NCBI RefSeq assembly: GCF_013618625.1
Contig: NZ_JABRWO010000007.1
Span: forward strand, 186,001 to 250,000
Direction: 5' to 3'
Length of the DNA stretch: 64,000 bases
Origin: Bremerella alba
GTDB taxonomy: Bacteria; Planctomycetota; Planctomycetia; Pirellulales; Pirellulaceae
Made by a program: the position numbers and the translations under genes. The notes beneath the pieces are model-generated. The model worked only from the letters and a program-made list of their open reading frames with translations, made no database searches and was not told where the DNA came from. Below, in pieces: positions 26,496 to 36,900 of this stretch. Within the stretch, counting starts at the first letter, position 1. Every line of letters starts with the position of its first letter.

Positions 26496-27269
26496 ATGAA
26501 AAATCTCGCCATCGTCCAAATCGACGACGAAATTATGTTGGCCCCTGGATCCCACCAAGATGCCAGCCTAACCCCCAGCAAACTGGCCGCTCGGAAATTG
26601 AATTCGACCCCACTCATTGAATGGCTGGTGCGTCGTATCTCGGAAGCGGAATTGATCGAAGGTATTGTCGTGGTCATGCCCGATCAGCCGCAATATCGCG
26701 ATTTAGTTTCCCTCATCCCACTCGACATCCCTTGTCACCTGAGCAAGAAGGAAACACCCCTGGCACGGTTGGCCGACGCATCCCGTCAGTACCCATCCGA
26801 TTCCATCGTACGAATTCCGCTGGAAACACCGTTCTGCGATCCCGTGTTGATTGATCGGCTCTCGATCACAGCTCAAATGCGGAGCGACAAAGACTACGTA
26901 GGGTACTGCCTGGAAGATGGTTGCCCCGCTTCTCAGTCGTCGATCGGTTTGTTCTCGGAATGGATCCGTAGCGAGGCTCTAGAAAAGGCCAGTCGCGAAG
27001 TAAAATCAAAAGCGGATGCCTATCGGGTCGATACTTCGTTTCTCAATTATCCCGAACTGTTTTCTTTGGAATTGCTGCCGGTCCCTGCCTCTCTCAATCG
27101 AACCGACCTGCGTTTTTCGGTTGCCAATGACGAGGACTGGGAAGAACTGCTTGCGATTGTCGATGCCCTGGGTGCCGAAACCCTACAGTGGCAAGATGTT
27201 GTGCAGATCATCGACGCCCAGCCCCCGATACGTCAGCGTATGGCCAAGCGAAATAAACTGATCGCTTAG
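26496..27269 (+). CDS. Nucleotidyltransferase of the CMP-NeuAc/KDO synthetase-SpsF type
   Basis: 257 aa with a Rossmann-like GT-A nucleotidyltransferase fold. Visible are TPLIEWLVRRISEAELIEGI then VVVMPD, and DSIVRIPLETPFCDPVLIDR in the place of the usual metal-binding D-x-P segment. It also has the C-terminal LRFSVANDEDWE seen in SpsF/cytidylyltransferase-like proteins (family: VDTPEDL). The classic N-terminal basic signature (R-x-x-S-x-R-x-P-x-K) is not clear; instead there is PSKLAARKLNSTPL. Hence the sugar substrate is open and catalytic competence needs a check. A terminator follows. Confidence 0.75.
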   Translation: MKNLAIVQIDDEIMLAPGSHQDASLTPSKLAARKLNSTPLIEWLVRRISEAELIEGIVVVMPDQPQYRDLVSLIPLDIPCHLSKKETPLARLADASRQYPSDSIVRIPLETPFCDPVLIDRLSITAQMRSDKDYVGYCLEDGCPASQSSIGLFSEWIRSEALEKASREVKSKADAYRVDTSFLNYPELFSLELLPVPASLNRTDLRFSVANDEDWEELLAIVDALGAETLQWQDVVQIIDAQPPIRQRMAKRNKLIA

Positions 27270-27305
27270 TACCAGAGTGACAGAAAAACGTGGATTCGAC
27301 ACAGA

Positions 27306-27332
27306 GGGACGCTCAGGCGTCCCTTTTACTTT
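27306..27332 (+). terminator. Rho-independent terminator after the nucleotidyltransferase gene
   Basis: Perfect 7-bp stem GGGACGC / GCGTCCC with loop TCAG, followed by TTTTACTTT. Confidence 0.85.
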
Positions 27333-27464
27333 GCTAGCAGCCTGGGGCCGTAAAATCGAAACAATCGTCAAATTCAACTCAATTTACCAAACCGGTTTGG
27401 TCGAAAATGATTGGGAACGAACTCCCTGTGACGATCAGCTTCCACATTGCAAGGCTGCGATGCC

Positions 27465-27698
27465 ATGAAAAAGTTGCTTACCCTACTCGCTTCCCTAGCA
27501 CTGATGACCAACGTCGGTTGCTCCATGTGTAGTCATCCGTTCGACTACTCCTATGCCGCGTACGACGACGCGCAAATGAGTGGGCATCGGGCAGGCTCTG
27601 CATTCTCTCCGTACACATCGGAATCGATCGTGACCGAATCGGTCCCTGCTCAGCAGATCATCGAAGAAGAAGTCATCTACTACGACGAATCCAACTAG
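27465..27698 (+). CDS. Small lipoprotein of unknown function
   Basis: 77 aa from the ATG at 27465. A lipoprotein signal MKKLLTLLASLALMTNVGC has the lipid cysteine at residue 19. The mature part is short, acidic and Tyr/Ser-rich (FDYSYAAYDDAQMSG, then IIEEEVIYYDESN). No domain. Similar tiny tyrosine- and acid-rich lipoproteins are common in this kind of genome, and their role is not known to me. Confidence 0.7.
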   Translation: MKKLLTLLASLALMTNVGCSMCSHPFDYSYAAYDDAQMSGHRAGSAFSPYTSESIVTESVPAQQIIEEEVIYYDESN

Positions 27699-27974
27699 CG
27701 TTCAAAGGCCAGCGATTTCGATCGGCCTTAGGACCAATCCTCTCGAGCAGGCCAACGGTATCAGCTCGATAGGACCGTGGAATAAAGATCTTCGCGGAAC
27801 GCTCTAGCTTGATTCCGTAGAAACACTCTTCGCCACCAACCGCAGAATCTCTTCACGCGGATGCCGTTGTCGGGCTTGGAAACTTCTTTTCAAGCCTGTC
27901 AAAATGGGGTAGTTTGTACCCCGATCTCTTCCAACATGCCCTGGGACCCCATCCCCTCACCTCGTTTGCCCCAC

Positions 27975-29738
27975 ATGAGCGATGTACCTGCACCGTCTGG
28001 TCCCCCGCCAGACGATCACCCGATCGACGATATTACCACCACCGTCGAGCCGCCAACGACCTTCTTCTCCACGCTTTCCTGGCTCGGTCCAGGGCTGATC
28101 GTGGCCGGCTCTATCGTTGGGTCAGGCGAACTGATCGCCACCACCAAAACGGGCGCCGAGGCTGGCTTCACGCTGCTTTGGCTCATCATTCTCGGTTGCG
28201 TGATCAAGGTGTTCGTGCAAGTAGAATTCGGCCGGTATACCATCACCTCGGGAAAAACGGCCCTGACCGGCCTGAATGAACTTCCCGGCCCGGCTATCTC
28301 GTTCAAGGCCTGGGGCAAGCCGTACCGCGTGAACTGGCTGATGGTCTACTGGCTGCTGATGACGTTGGCCAGCCTGGCACAACTAGGCGGTATTGTGGGA
28401 AGCGTCGGCCAGGCGCTTCAAATCAGCATTCCTCTGACGGAAAAGGGGCGAATATTCAACGAATTCGCCAAATCGCAAGCCGACATTCAAGTTCAAGAAA
28501 CGCTCGTCAGGTTGGCCTCGCAGCGCGGTGACGAGCAAGCCCAACAGGCCGCCGAGACTCGCATCGCGGAACTAGAAGCGGCTCAGGGCGATCAATCCCT
28601 ACGCTACCTAAGTCTCCGCCGGCTCGTTCAGACAGAACAAGTCAATCTTGCTGAAGCATCCAACGATTCGTCCGTACAACAGATCGAGAGTCGCATTCAT
28701 GATGCTCGCCTCGAAATGGGTCGCATCAAGTCCTCGGTGGCAAGCATCGACGACAAAATCTGGGCAGGCGTCATCGCAATTTTCACCTCGGCGCTGCTTT
28801 ACCTGGGTCGGTATCACTTTATTCAGAACTTCTCGACGGTCTTGGTAGCCGGGTTTACCCTTGTCACGATCGGTAATTTGTGTGCCTTGCAGTTCACGCC
28901 GGAATGGGCCATTTCTGGAAGCGAAGTTCTCAAGGGGCTGAGCTTCAGCCTGCCCGATGCTTCAATCGCCGGTACGACGCCGGTGATCACGGCCCTGGCA
29001 ACCTTCGGCATCATCGGTGTCGGTGCGGCCGAGTTGATCGCTTATCCTTATTGGTGTGTCGAGAAAGGGTATGCCCGATTCACCGGCAAACGGGACGACA
29101 GCGATAGCTGGGCTCGCCGGGCTACCGGCTGGCTAAAGGTCATGCAATGGGACTCGTGGGGCTCGATGCTGGTTTACACGTTTGCGACCATTGCGTTTTA
29201 CCTGCTGGGTGCCGCGATTCTCGGAAGAACCGGCATGAATCCCGAGAGCACGGAATTGATCCGCACGCTCAGTGTGATGTACGAACCGGTCTTCGGCTCG
29301 GTGGCACCCACGCTGTTTTTGTTTGGCGCGTTTGCCGTTCTCTATTCCACGTTCTTTGTCGCCAACGCTGGCCATGCTCGGGTCGATGCCGACGGGGTGC
29401 GACTGTTCGGGCTCATTGCCCCTACCGATCGCGCGTTGCACCGTACGGTTTCTGCGTTCAACATCGCGTTCCCGCTTTTCTGCTTCATGGTCTATACCTT
29501 TATCCCCAAGCCGGCTCAGTTAGTGCTGCTCAGTGGTGTTATGCAAGCGATCATGCTGCCGATGCTTTCCTTTGCGGCACTCTATTATCGCTATCGACGT
29601 ATCGACCCCCGACTTCGCCCCGGTATCTGGTGGGACATTGGTTTATGGACGTCGTCGTTCGGAATGCTGATCGCCGGTGGCTATCTCTTCTATGCGAAGC
29701 TTCCCGAAATTGGCGCGATGGTGGGGATAAGCTACTAA
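27975..29738 (+). CDS. Nramp-superfamily transporter with coiled-coil insertion
   Basis: 587-aa polytopic membrane protein from the ATG at 27975 (starts at 27936 or 27861 are possible). The alignable first helix reads WLGPGLIVAGSIVGSGE, followed by TTKTGAEAGFTLLW, the Nramp order. The DPGN metal motif of helix 1 is GSGE here, and the MPH motif of helix 6 is YPY (in AELIAYPYWCVEKG, about residue 355). Residues about 154-261 are a charged helical insertion (QETLVRLASQRGDEQAQQAA, IAELEAAQG, QIESRIHDARLEM) placed between membrane helices; typical Nramp proteins lack it and are about 400-450 aa. Substrate therefore uncertain: a related but non-Mn/Fe transporter is plausible. Confidence 0.85.
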   Translation: MSDVPAPSGPPPDDHPIDDITTTVEPPTTFFSTLSWLGPGLIVAGSIVGSGELIATTKTGAEAGFTLLWLIILGCVIKVFVQVEFGRYTITSGKTALTGLNELPGPAISFKAWGKPYRVNWLMVYWLLMTLASLAQLGGIVGSVGQALQISIPLTEKGRIFNEFAKSQADIQVQETLVRLASQRGDEQAQQAAETRIAELEAAQGDQSLRYLSLRRLVQTEQVNLAEASNDSSVQQIESRIHDARLEMGRIKSSVASIDDKIWAGVIAIFTSALLYLGRYHFIQNFSTVLVAGFTLVTIGNLCALQFTPEWAISGSEVLKGLSFSLPDASIAGTTPVITALATFGIIGVGAAELIAYPYWCVEKGYARFTGKRDDSDSWARRATGWLKVMQWDSWGSMLVYTFATIAFYLLGAAILGRTGMNPESTELIRTLSVMYEPVFGSVAPTLFLFGAFAVLYSTFFVANAGHARVDADGVRLFGLIAPTDRALHRTVSAFNIAFPLFCFMVYTFIPKPAQLVLLSGVMQAIMLPMLSFAALYYRYRRIDPRLRPGIWWDIGLWTSSFGMLIAGGYLFYAKLPEIGAMVGISY

Positions 29739-29884
29739 CGGACATCACCGATCATTCGGCTGCAAAATCGTTACAACCGGTGTGCCAGACATAGCAAACT
29801 ACCCTCTCCGCGCAATTGAGTGCGACGTGTCCTGAGGCAAGAACCTACGTTTGAGAAACAGCACTCAAGCGTAAAGGTCCTGAC

Positions 29885-31057
29885 ATGTCGCAAGCGGCGA
29901 TCCCCACTGAAGTCACACAACTTGTCACACCAGCGAAGACTGACGTACCTGTCAAGCTCGCCAAGGTCGTGCATGTCATCAATGGCGAGCACTACTCGGG
30001 TGCCGAACGGGTACAAGACTTGCTAGGCAAATGTCTTCCCCAGTTCGGCTATGAAGCCAGCTTCGTTTGCGTGAAGCCTGGCAAGTTTGCCGAAGCACGA
30101 GCGGCCGATCAGTGTCCTATCTTCGACCTTCCCATGCGACACCGGTTCGACCTGTGGCAGGCCAAGAATCTGGCCGACCGGGTCAAAGAGGAACAATTCA
30201 GCGTGATCCATGCCCATACGCCCCGAACGGCGATGCTGGCCATGGGAGCGTCTTACCTGACCGGTGTCCCATTTGTTTATCACGTGCATAGTCCGACTTC
30301 ACGCGACTCGACACGTCCATGGCAGAACTGGGTCAATCAGAAGATCGAGCAGACCGCCATTGCGAAGGCATCGCAGCTGGTTTGCGTTTCCAACAGCCTG
30401 GCCGGTCATATGCGTAGCCTCGGCGTGGGCGACAACCGCCTGTCGATCGTGCATAACGGTGTGCCACAATGGACCGAAGTTCCTGAGCGTGAGCTTCCTA
30501 GTGGTACCTGGACACTGGGTACGGTGGCCCTATTCCGACCACGTAAAGGACTGGAAGTCTTGCTCGATGCGATGGCCGACCTACAAGAGCGAGGGCATCT
30601 GATTCGCCTACGCGCCGTGGGCCCTTTCGAGACGCCTGAATACGAAGCCACCATCCTCGAACGCGTACGACAGCTGAAGCTGGAAGATGCAATCGACTGG
30701 GTTGGCTTTACCCGCGACGTCAATGCTCAGTTTTCTCAAATGGACCTGTTTGTTCTTCCTAGCCTCTTTGGCGAAGGCCTGCCGATGGTGGTCCTCGAGT
30801 CGATGGCAGCCGGTACCCCGGTCGTCGCCACCGACGTGGAAGGGGTCACCGAAGCGATCACTGACGGCCAAAGCGGCATTATCGCCAAGCCCAACGATGC
30901 CCAACACCTGGCCCAGCGGATCGAGGCCGTATTAACCGGCCGAGAAGACTGGCGTCAAATCCGCACAACGGCCCTTGCTCGCCACGCAGAGTACTTCTCA
31001 GACGTGGCAATGGCCCGGGGTGTCGCTGGCGTTTACGACCAGATTCTCGATAAATAG
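29885..31057 (+). CDS. Glycosyltransferase family 4 (GT-B fold)
   Basis: 390-aa cytoplasmic or peripheral glycosyltransferase. The N-terminal acceptor domain includes VVHVINGEHYSGAERVQDLL and VIHAHTPRTAMLAM. The nucleotide-sugar domain has LGTVALFRPRKGLEVLLDA and the E-x7-E motif EGLPMVVLE with MAAGTPVVATDVEGVTEAI. Typical retaining GT4 enzyme for cell-surface polysaccharide or glycolipid synthesis. It stands alone, so donor and acceptor are unknown. An inverted repeat follows the gene. Confidence 0.92.
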   Translation: MSQAAIPTEVTQLVTPAKTDVPVKLAKVVHVINGEHYSGAERVQDLLGKCLPQFGYEASFVCVKPGKFAEARAADQCPIFDLPMRHRFDLWQAKNLADRVKEEQFSVIHAHTPRTAMLAMGASYLTGVPFVYHVHSPTSRDSTRPWQNWVNQKIEQTAIAKASQLVCVSNSLAGHMRSLGVGDNRLSIVHNGVPQWTEVPERELPSGTWTLGTVALFRPRKGLEVLLDAMADLQERGHLIRLRAVGPFETPEYEATILERVRQLKLEDAIDWVGFTRDVNAQFSQMDLFVLPSLFGEGLPMVVLESMAAGTPVVATDVEGVTEAITDGQSGIIAKPNDAQHLAQRIEAVLTGREDWRQIRTTALARHAEYFSDVAMARGVAGVYDQILDK

Positions 31058-31073
31058 TTCGTCCAACCGAGCC

Positions 31074-31094
31074 GCGTGACCGAACGTGTCACGC
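31074..31094 (+). terminator. Inverted repeat after the glycosyltransferase
   Basis: GCGTGAC / GTCACGC with a 7-nt loop, 17 bp after the stop codon. No T run follows, so it is a weak terminator or part of the leader of the DNA-repair operon. Confidence 0.35.
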
Positions 31095-31194
31095 AGGGAT
31101 ACGAAGTTAGAGATAGTTGCCGTTTACGTTAGGTGACTTCACCTCAGGACCGAGGAGAGGTATCCTACCTGTGGCACGTTCCCTACCTTCCCCC

Positions 31195-33999
31195 ATGGAC
31201 GGCTCGATGGTGATTTCTCGCGAATTTGTAACCTGGGACCGCCCCATCCTCCATTCGGCGGCCGATTGGCTGATCCGATCGGCTACGGTCTCTCCTGAAA
31301 ATCTTCCACTGGTCGATCTTTCTCACTGCCTGGTCGTGGTGCCGGGCGGACTGGCAGGACGACGCTTAGTGGAACTGCTCGTCCAAAAGGTCGAACACGA
31401 CGGACGGTCGCTGATTCCGCCGGTCGTCATTACCGTCGGCCAACTGCCGGAACACCTCTACGAAGCCAAGCTGCCGTTCGCGTCGGAGTTGACCCAGCAA
31501 TTTGCCTGGGGTGAAACGCTGCGAGCGTTTGGCAACGATCAGCTCAAGCCGCTAATTCCCTTTCCGCCAGATGCCAACGACCTGGGCACATGGCGCGACT
31601 ATGGCGATTCAGTGCGGCGAGTTTACCGAGAACTCGTTTCCGACGCGTTCGACTTCTCGGAGGTCGCTCAGAAAGCCCACTCGCTGGAAGACTTCACCGA
31701 ACAACCACGGTGGGACGTTCTGGCGAAACTTCAAAGCGCCTACCTGGCACGACTCGACACGCTGCAAATGTGGGACAAGCAGTCCGCGCGGCTCTATGCG
31801 ATTAAGCAAGACGAATGCCACAGCGATTCGCATATCGTTCTTCTCGCAACGGTCGACCTCAATCGTGCGACACGGCAGATGCTCGATCAGGTAGCCGGCA
31901 AAGGGGGCAAAGTCACCGCGATTGTGGGTGCCCCGGATAGCTGGTCCGATCACTTCGACGAACATGGCTGCCTGGTTGCCGATGCCTGGACGGATGAAGC
32001 AATCGAACTCGACTGGAAATCGGTCGCTATTGTCGACGGTCCGACACAACAAGCTGACGAAGCCGTCGGAGCAATTGCCTCGGTCGCTAAAAAGTACACG
32101 GCCAAGGATATTATCGTCGGCCTACCGGACGAACACCTGCTGGGCGAGGTCCGTCGCATCTTCGGCCAGCACGGCCTCAAGTGCCGTTTCGGGCCTGGAC
32201 GTTCGGTCGTCAGCACCCTTCCCTTTCGCTTGATCGAGACCATCATCGAGCTCTCGCAGACGCGGCAATACAACGCCTTGGCAGCCGCCCTGCGTCATCC
32301 CGACTTGTTTCAGACGCTGACGTTCGCCCAGCCTGGCATCGAGAAGCTCGACAACTGGTTCAACAAACGCCTGCCGGACGTGATCGACAACTCGATACAA
32401 AATGAAGAAGTATCGCAGGCCGTTGGCAAACTCAACGAACTTGCCGCGCCGTTTGTCGGCGAGAAACGATCGCTGCCGGAGTGGGCCGATCAGGTTCGAA
32501 TGCTGCTCTTGGCGGTGTACGGATCGCAGACCATCGACCTCGACACCGAGGCCAATTTCCAACTGGCCCGCCCGCTGCAAGCCGTGAACGAAGCCATGAC
32601 GCAGTGGAATGATATCCCTGAGACGCTCTCGCAAGCGTTCGGTGCGTCAGAGATGCTGCGTGTACTCAAGAGCCAGCTAAGCTCGTCGATGATTCCTGCC
32701 GAGCACGATGCCGAGGCGATCGAAGCGTTGGGCTGGCTGGAACTTCCCTTGATGGATGCCCCGGTCTGCGTTGTCACCAGCTTTAACGATGGCCTCATTC
32801 CTAGTGCGAATACGGCTGACTTGTTCCTGCCCAACTCGCTGCGAAACCTACTCGGGCTGGAAGACGATTCGATTCGTTATGCCCGTGATGCCTATCAGGT
32901 CCAAGCCATCCAACACTCGCGAGAGGTCGTTAAATGGATCGTTCCCAAACGTAGTGCCGACGGCGACCCCCTGGCACCAAGTCGCCTTTTGTTCACCGGC
33001 AGTACGAATGATTTGGCCAACCGCGTGCACAAGTTTTTCGGCACGCCAGAGGATCCCCAGAACCAAGCCAAGCAGCCTGGCCAAGACGCCCAAGACCATC
33101 AGCAACGAATCGCGATCCCCGTGCCCGATTCGCTGGAGGTCGTCGAGATGCCTGCCTGGGACCGTTTCTCGGCAACCCGAATCAACCAGTATCTGAAATG
33201 CCCCTACCGCTTCTACTTGAAGTACGTCCTCCGGCTTCGGGGCGAAGATGATTCAAGCACGGAGCTCGATGGCGGAGCGTTCGGAAACCTGGCTCACGAT
33301 ACACTCCAGGCATTCGGCACCAGCGACCTGAAAGGCTCGGCAGACGAAAAGGTCATTTTCGACTTCCTATCGGCCGAGCTAAGCGATCTGGCAGCCAAAC
33401 GCTACGGCAAGAGCCCCCTGGCAACGATCAAGCTTCAGATCGAACAATTGCGTCTACGTTTAAGGGCGTTCGCTGCCGGTCAGGCACAGCATCGCCAAGA
33501 TGGCTGGATCATTCATCGCTGCGAAGCAGAAGTCGCCGGGCCCTATCCAACCATCTTGGTCGACGGCAACGAAATTGAGCTGGAAGGTCGCATCGACCGA
33601 ATCGACCATCATCCCGAATCAGGGCAATGGGCCGTGTGGGATTACAAAACCGGCGACAGCACCGGCGATCCTGAAAAAGATCATCAAATCGGACCTCGCA
33701 ATGACAAGAAGTGGGTCAGTGTCCAACTTCCCTTCTACCGTCACCTGGTGAAAAGCGTGGGTGTGCGGGGAGAAGTTTCGCTCGGCTATATCACGCTGCC
33801 TAAGCTTGGGGAAGAAGTCCGTTTCCGCGAGGCCAAATGGGGTGAGAGCGATCTGGACGAAGCCGATGCCACGATCGTTCAAGCCATTCAAGATATCCGC
33901 GCCGGAAAGTTCTTCCCGCCGGGCGATGTCCGCTATGAAGACGAATTCTCGCGTATTTGCCAAGATACCGTTCTCGGAAAATGGGAGCCTGCCCAATGA
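31195..33999 (+). CDS. AddB-like inactive-helicase/PD-(D/E)XK nuclease subunit
   Basis: 934 aa from ATG 31195; a TTG at 31117 is possible. The N-terminal region is UvrD-related but has no Walker A, as in AddB-type scaffolds. The C-terminal Cas4/RecB-like nuclease shows SATRINQYLKCPYRFYLKYV, GNLAHDTLQAF, LEGRIDRIDHH and AVWDYKTG, the catalytic D and D-x-K. AddB enzymes hold an iron-sulfur cluster with one Cys before the nuclease and three after it. Here the first (CPYRF) is kept, but the tail GDVRYEDEFSRICQD keeps only one. First gene of a four-gene operon whose stop overlaps the next ATG. Confidence 0.88.
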   Translation: MDGSMVISREFVTWDRPILHSAADWLIRSATVSPENLPLVDLSHCLVVVPGGLAGRRLVELLVQKVEHDGRSLIPPVVITVGQLPEHLYEAKLPFASELTQQFAWGETLRAFGNDQLKPLIPFPPDANDLGTWRDYGDSVRRVYRELVSDAFDFSEVAQKAHSLEDFTEQPRWDVLAKLQSAYLARLDTLQMWDKQSARLYAIKQDECHSDSHIVLLATVDLNRATRQMLDQVAGKGGKVTAIVGAPDSWSDHFDEHGCLVADAWTDEAIELDWKSVAIVDGPTQQADEAVGAIASVAKKYTAKDIIVGLPDEHLLGEVRRIFGQHGLKCRFGPGRSVVSTLPFRLIETIIELSQTRQYNALAAALRHPDLFQTLTFAQPGIEKLDNWFNKRLPDVIDNSIQNEEVSQAVGKLNELAAPFVGEKRSLPEWADQVRMLLLAVYGSQTIDLDTEANFQLARPLQAVNEAMTQWNDIPETLSQAFGASEMLRVLKSQLSSSMIPAEHDAEAIEALGWLELPLMDAPVCVVTSFNDGLIPSANTADLFLPNSLRNLLGLEDDSIRYARDAYQVQAIQHSREVVKWIVPKRSADGDPLAPSRLLFTGSTNDLANRVHKFFGTPEDPQNQAKQPGQDAQDHQQRIAIPVPDSLEVVEMPAWDRFSATRINQYLKCPYRFYLKYVLRLRGEDDSSTELDGGAFGNLAHDTLQAFGTSDLKGSADEKVIFDFLSAELSDLAAKRYGKSPLATIKLQIEQLRLRLRAFAAGQAQHRQDGWIIHRCEAEVAGPYPTILVDGNEIELEGRIDRIDHHPESGQWAVWDYKTGDSTGDPEKDHQIGPRNDKKWVSVQLPFYRHLVKSVGVRGEVSLGYITLPKLGEEVRFREAKWGESDLDEADATIVQAIQDIRAGKFFPPGDVRYEDEFSRICQDTVLGKWEPAQ

Positions 34000-36900
34000 G
34001 CCCCAATGCAACTCCCTTTCCCAACACGCTGATTCGCGCCTCGGCCGGAAGCGGCAAGACCTTCCGGCTCTCGAGTCGGTACTTGGGCATTGTCGCCCAT
34101 AGCGGTCGGCCGGACGAGATCCTAGCGACTACCTTCACGCGGAAAGCAGCTGGAGAGATTCTCGATCGCATCATGATGCGTCTGGCCCTTGCCGCGATTG
34201 ACCCGAAAAAGCTGAACGAACTCAACGGCTCTCTGGAAGGTACCCCGCTTACGCAAGCAGACTGCCTACGCTCGCTGCATAAAATTCCGCAGCAGATGCA
34301 TCGTCTGCAGGTCAAAACCTTGGACAGTCATTTCATCCGGCTTGCTCAATGCTTCAGCTTTGAATTGGGCCTGCCGCCCGACTGGACGATCATCGACGAC
34401 GTCGACGACCAACGCCTGCGCATGGATGCCGTGAACCGCGTCCTCGCGCACCCGGAAACGAACGAAGTCATTCAGCTACTGCACTTGCTGAGCAAAGGAA
34501 GCTCGGAACGGAGCGTCTCGCGGTTGGTCATGAATGTGGTCAACGATTTGTATGGCGTCTATCTCGAGTCAGACGAAAGCTCGTGGCAGGTGCTTTCCGT
34601 GGCGGCTGCTCCGAAGGATAAGGATGTAGAAGACGCCATCGAATTTCTCGACAGCTATCCGCCCGATCAAAAGGCCCTGAAGAAAGCGATGGTGGCCGAC
34701 GTCGAGCGATTTCGGGCGCAGCTTTGGGCAAAGTTCCTAGATACCGGTCTTCCGCCCAAGATCATCGCTGGCGCAGACACCTACAGCCGCAAACCCATTC
34801 CTGACGACGTGGCCCGCGTTTATCACACGCTTGTGCGTTACGTTCACAGTATCTTGATCGGCCGCACCATCGATCAGAATCGCGGTGCCTACCAACTGCT
34901 GGATCGTTTTCATACGCACTACGAACGTCTCAAGTGGCAGCAGCGGGGGTATCGCTTTGAAGACGTGACGCGACGCCTGAGCGACGCTTTGGAAAACAGC
35001 GCCGACATTCAAAATCAGTTTCGCCTGGACCGCAAGATCGAGCATCTCTTGCTCGACGAATTCCAAGACACCTCGCCGGTACAGTGGGATGTCATTCGCC
35101 CTGTCGCCCAGAAGATCGCCACCCAGCCGAAGGACCGCTCGATCTTGTGCGTCGGCGATATGAAACAAGCCATCTATGCCTGGCGCGGAGGTGTCGCCGA
35201 AATCTTCGATGCCGTTCAAAATACGCTTCCCGGGATCAACCCCGAGGACATGGATAAAAGCTACCGCTCGTCACCGCTGATCATGGAGACAGTAAACCAC
35301 ATCTTCGGCAAGCTTGGCGATTTTCCCGCCGCAGGCAAACTACGCAATGGGATCGATCACTGGCTCAAATTCTTTCATCCGCACGAGACGGCCCGTCAAG
35401 AATTGCCGGGGCATGTCACGTTAGAGTCCGCTCCACTGGACATCGAAGGGAAACCTTGCGACGACCAAGTCATAGCCCTGACGGCCAAGCGTGTGGCCGA
35501 ACTTCATCGTGAAGCTCCGCATATTTCGATTGGCGTTCTCGTTCGGCGCAATGCGACAATCGCGTCGATGATCTATCTTCTGCGCGAACTCAATGTGATG
35601 GCCAGTGAAGAAGGGGGAAACCCGCTCACCGATTCTGCGGCGGTGCAGCTTATGTTGTCCCTTATGGAATGGATCGATCATCCCGGCAATACGGCGGCCC
35701 GCTTTCATGTCGCCCAGTCGCCGTTGGCCGTGTTGGTGGGATCCTCGACGCAAACGGAATCACAGTGGGAAGAGGTCGCGAACGATCTCCGGCGCGAACT
35801 GCTCGTCGATGGCTATGGTGCCGCGATTAGTCGCTGGGCCAAATTACTGCACCCCGAGTGCACACCGCGTGAACTGCGACGGTTGGAACAACTCGAGCGG
35901 TTGGCCTTCGCCTATCAAGGGAAAGCCACTCTTCGCAGCCAAGACTTCGTGCAATTCATTCAATCGCAGCGAGTGGGCGATTCGTCGAGCGCCGCGGTCC
36001 GGGTGATGAATATACACCAGTCTAAGGGCCTGGAATTCGACGCCGTCTTTCTGCCTGAACTCGACAGCCGGATTCCTCCGCAAGCCGATAGCTTCGTGCT
36101 TCGTCGTGACGAACATATCGGACCGATCAGCGGTGTCACCCATTACGTATCGGAATCGCTACAGCCGATGTTGCCAGAGGCCGTTCAAGCGATCTTCGAA
36201 GAGACGCAGCAAAAGAATGTGGTCGAGTCGCTATGTGTGCTGTACGTCGCCCTGACCCGCGCTGTGCATGCGCTGCACATGGTCATCAAGCCGCGTCCCA
36301 TGCCCAAGTCTGGTGGCGATGGCCCGTCCAAGTCGTTCTCGGGAATCATACTCAATGGCCTGATCAACGCCCCCTACCCTGTCGAGAATCAGGTGCTCTA
36401 CCAAAGCGGCGACGCCATGTGGTATGAGTCGACTAAGCAGCAGCCAGAGAACCTCGATACGGCTCAGGCTGCCGCCGAGGTGCGGACTGCCATTCAACTC
36501 AAACCGGCCCAGAAGGATGCCCTCGGCGAATTCGTTTCGCCATCGTCACTTGAAGGGGGGCGCATGCGGCGGGTCAAGGACTTGCTCAAGCAGCAAGTCG
36601 TGACAGCTGGAATGCAGTACGGTTCGGCCATGCATCACTGGATGGAATCGGTCGAGTGGAGTGAAACGTTTGTAGTACAACGAGAGCAGATGATCGCCTC
36701 GGCCCGTTCTCAGTTCGGCGAGTTTTCCGATGCAAGCGCCTTCGAGAAATTTCAATCGATCTTAGAATCTGGCTCAGCCACAGCACTCCTTAACAAAAGC
36801 CAGTACCTGGCCAATGCCTGGTGGCCTGAGGCAAGTTCAGCGGATGTATTAAGCGTTCATCGCGAGTTCCCCTTTGCGATCACGCACGAAGGTTCGGTCC

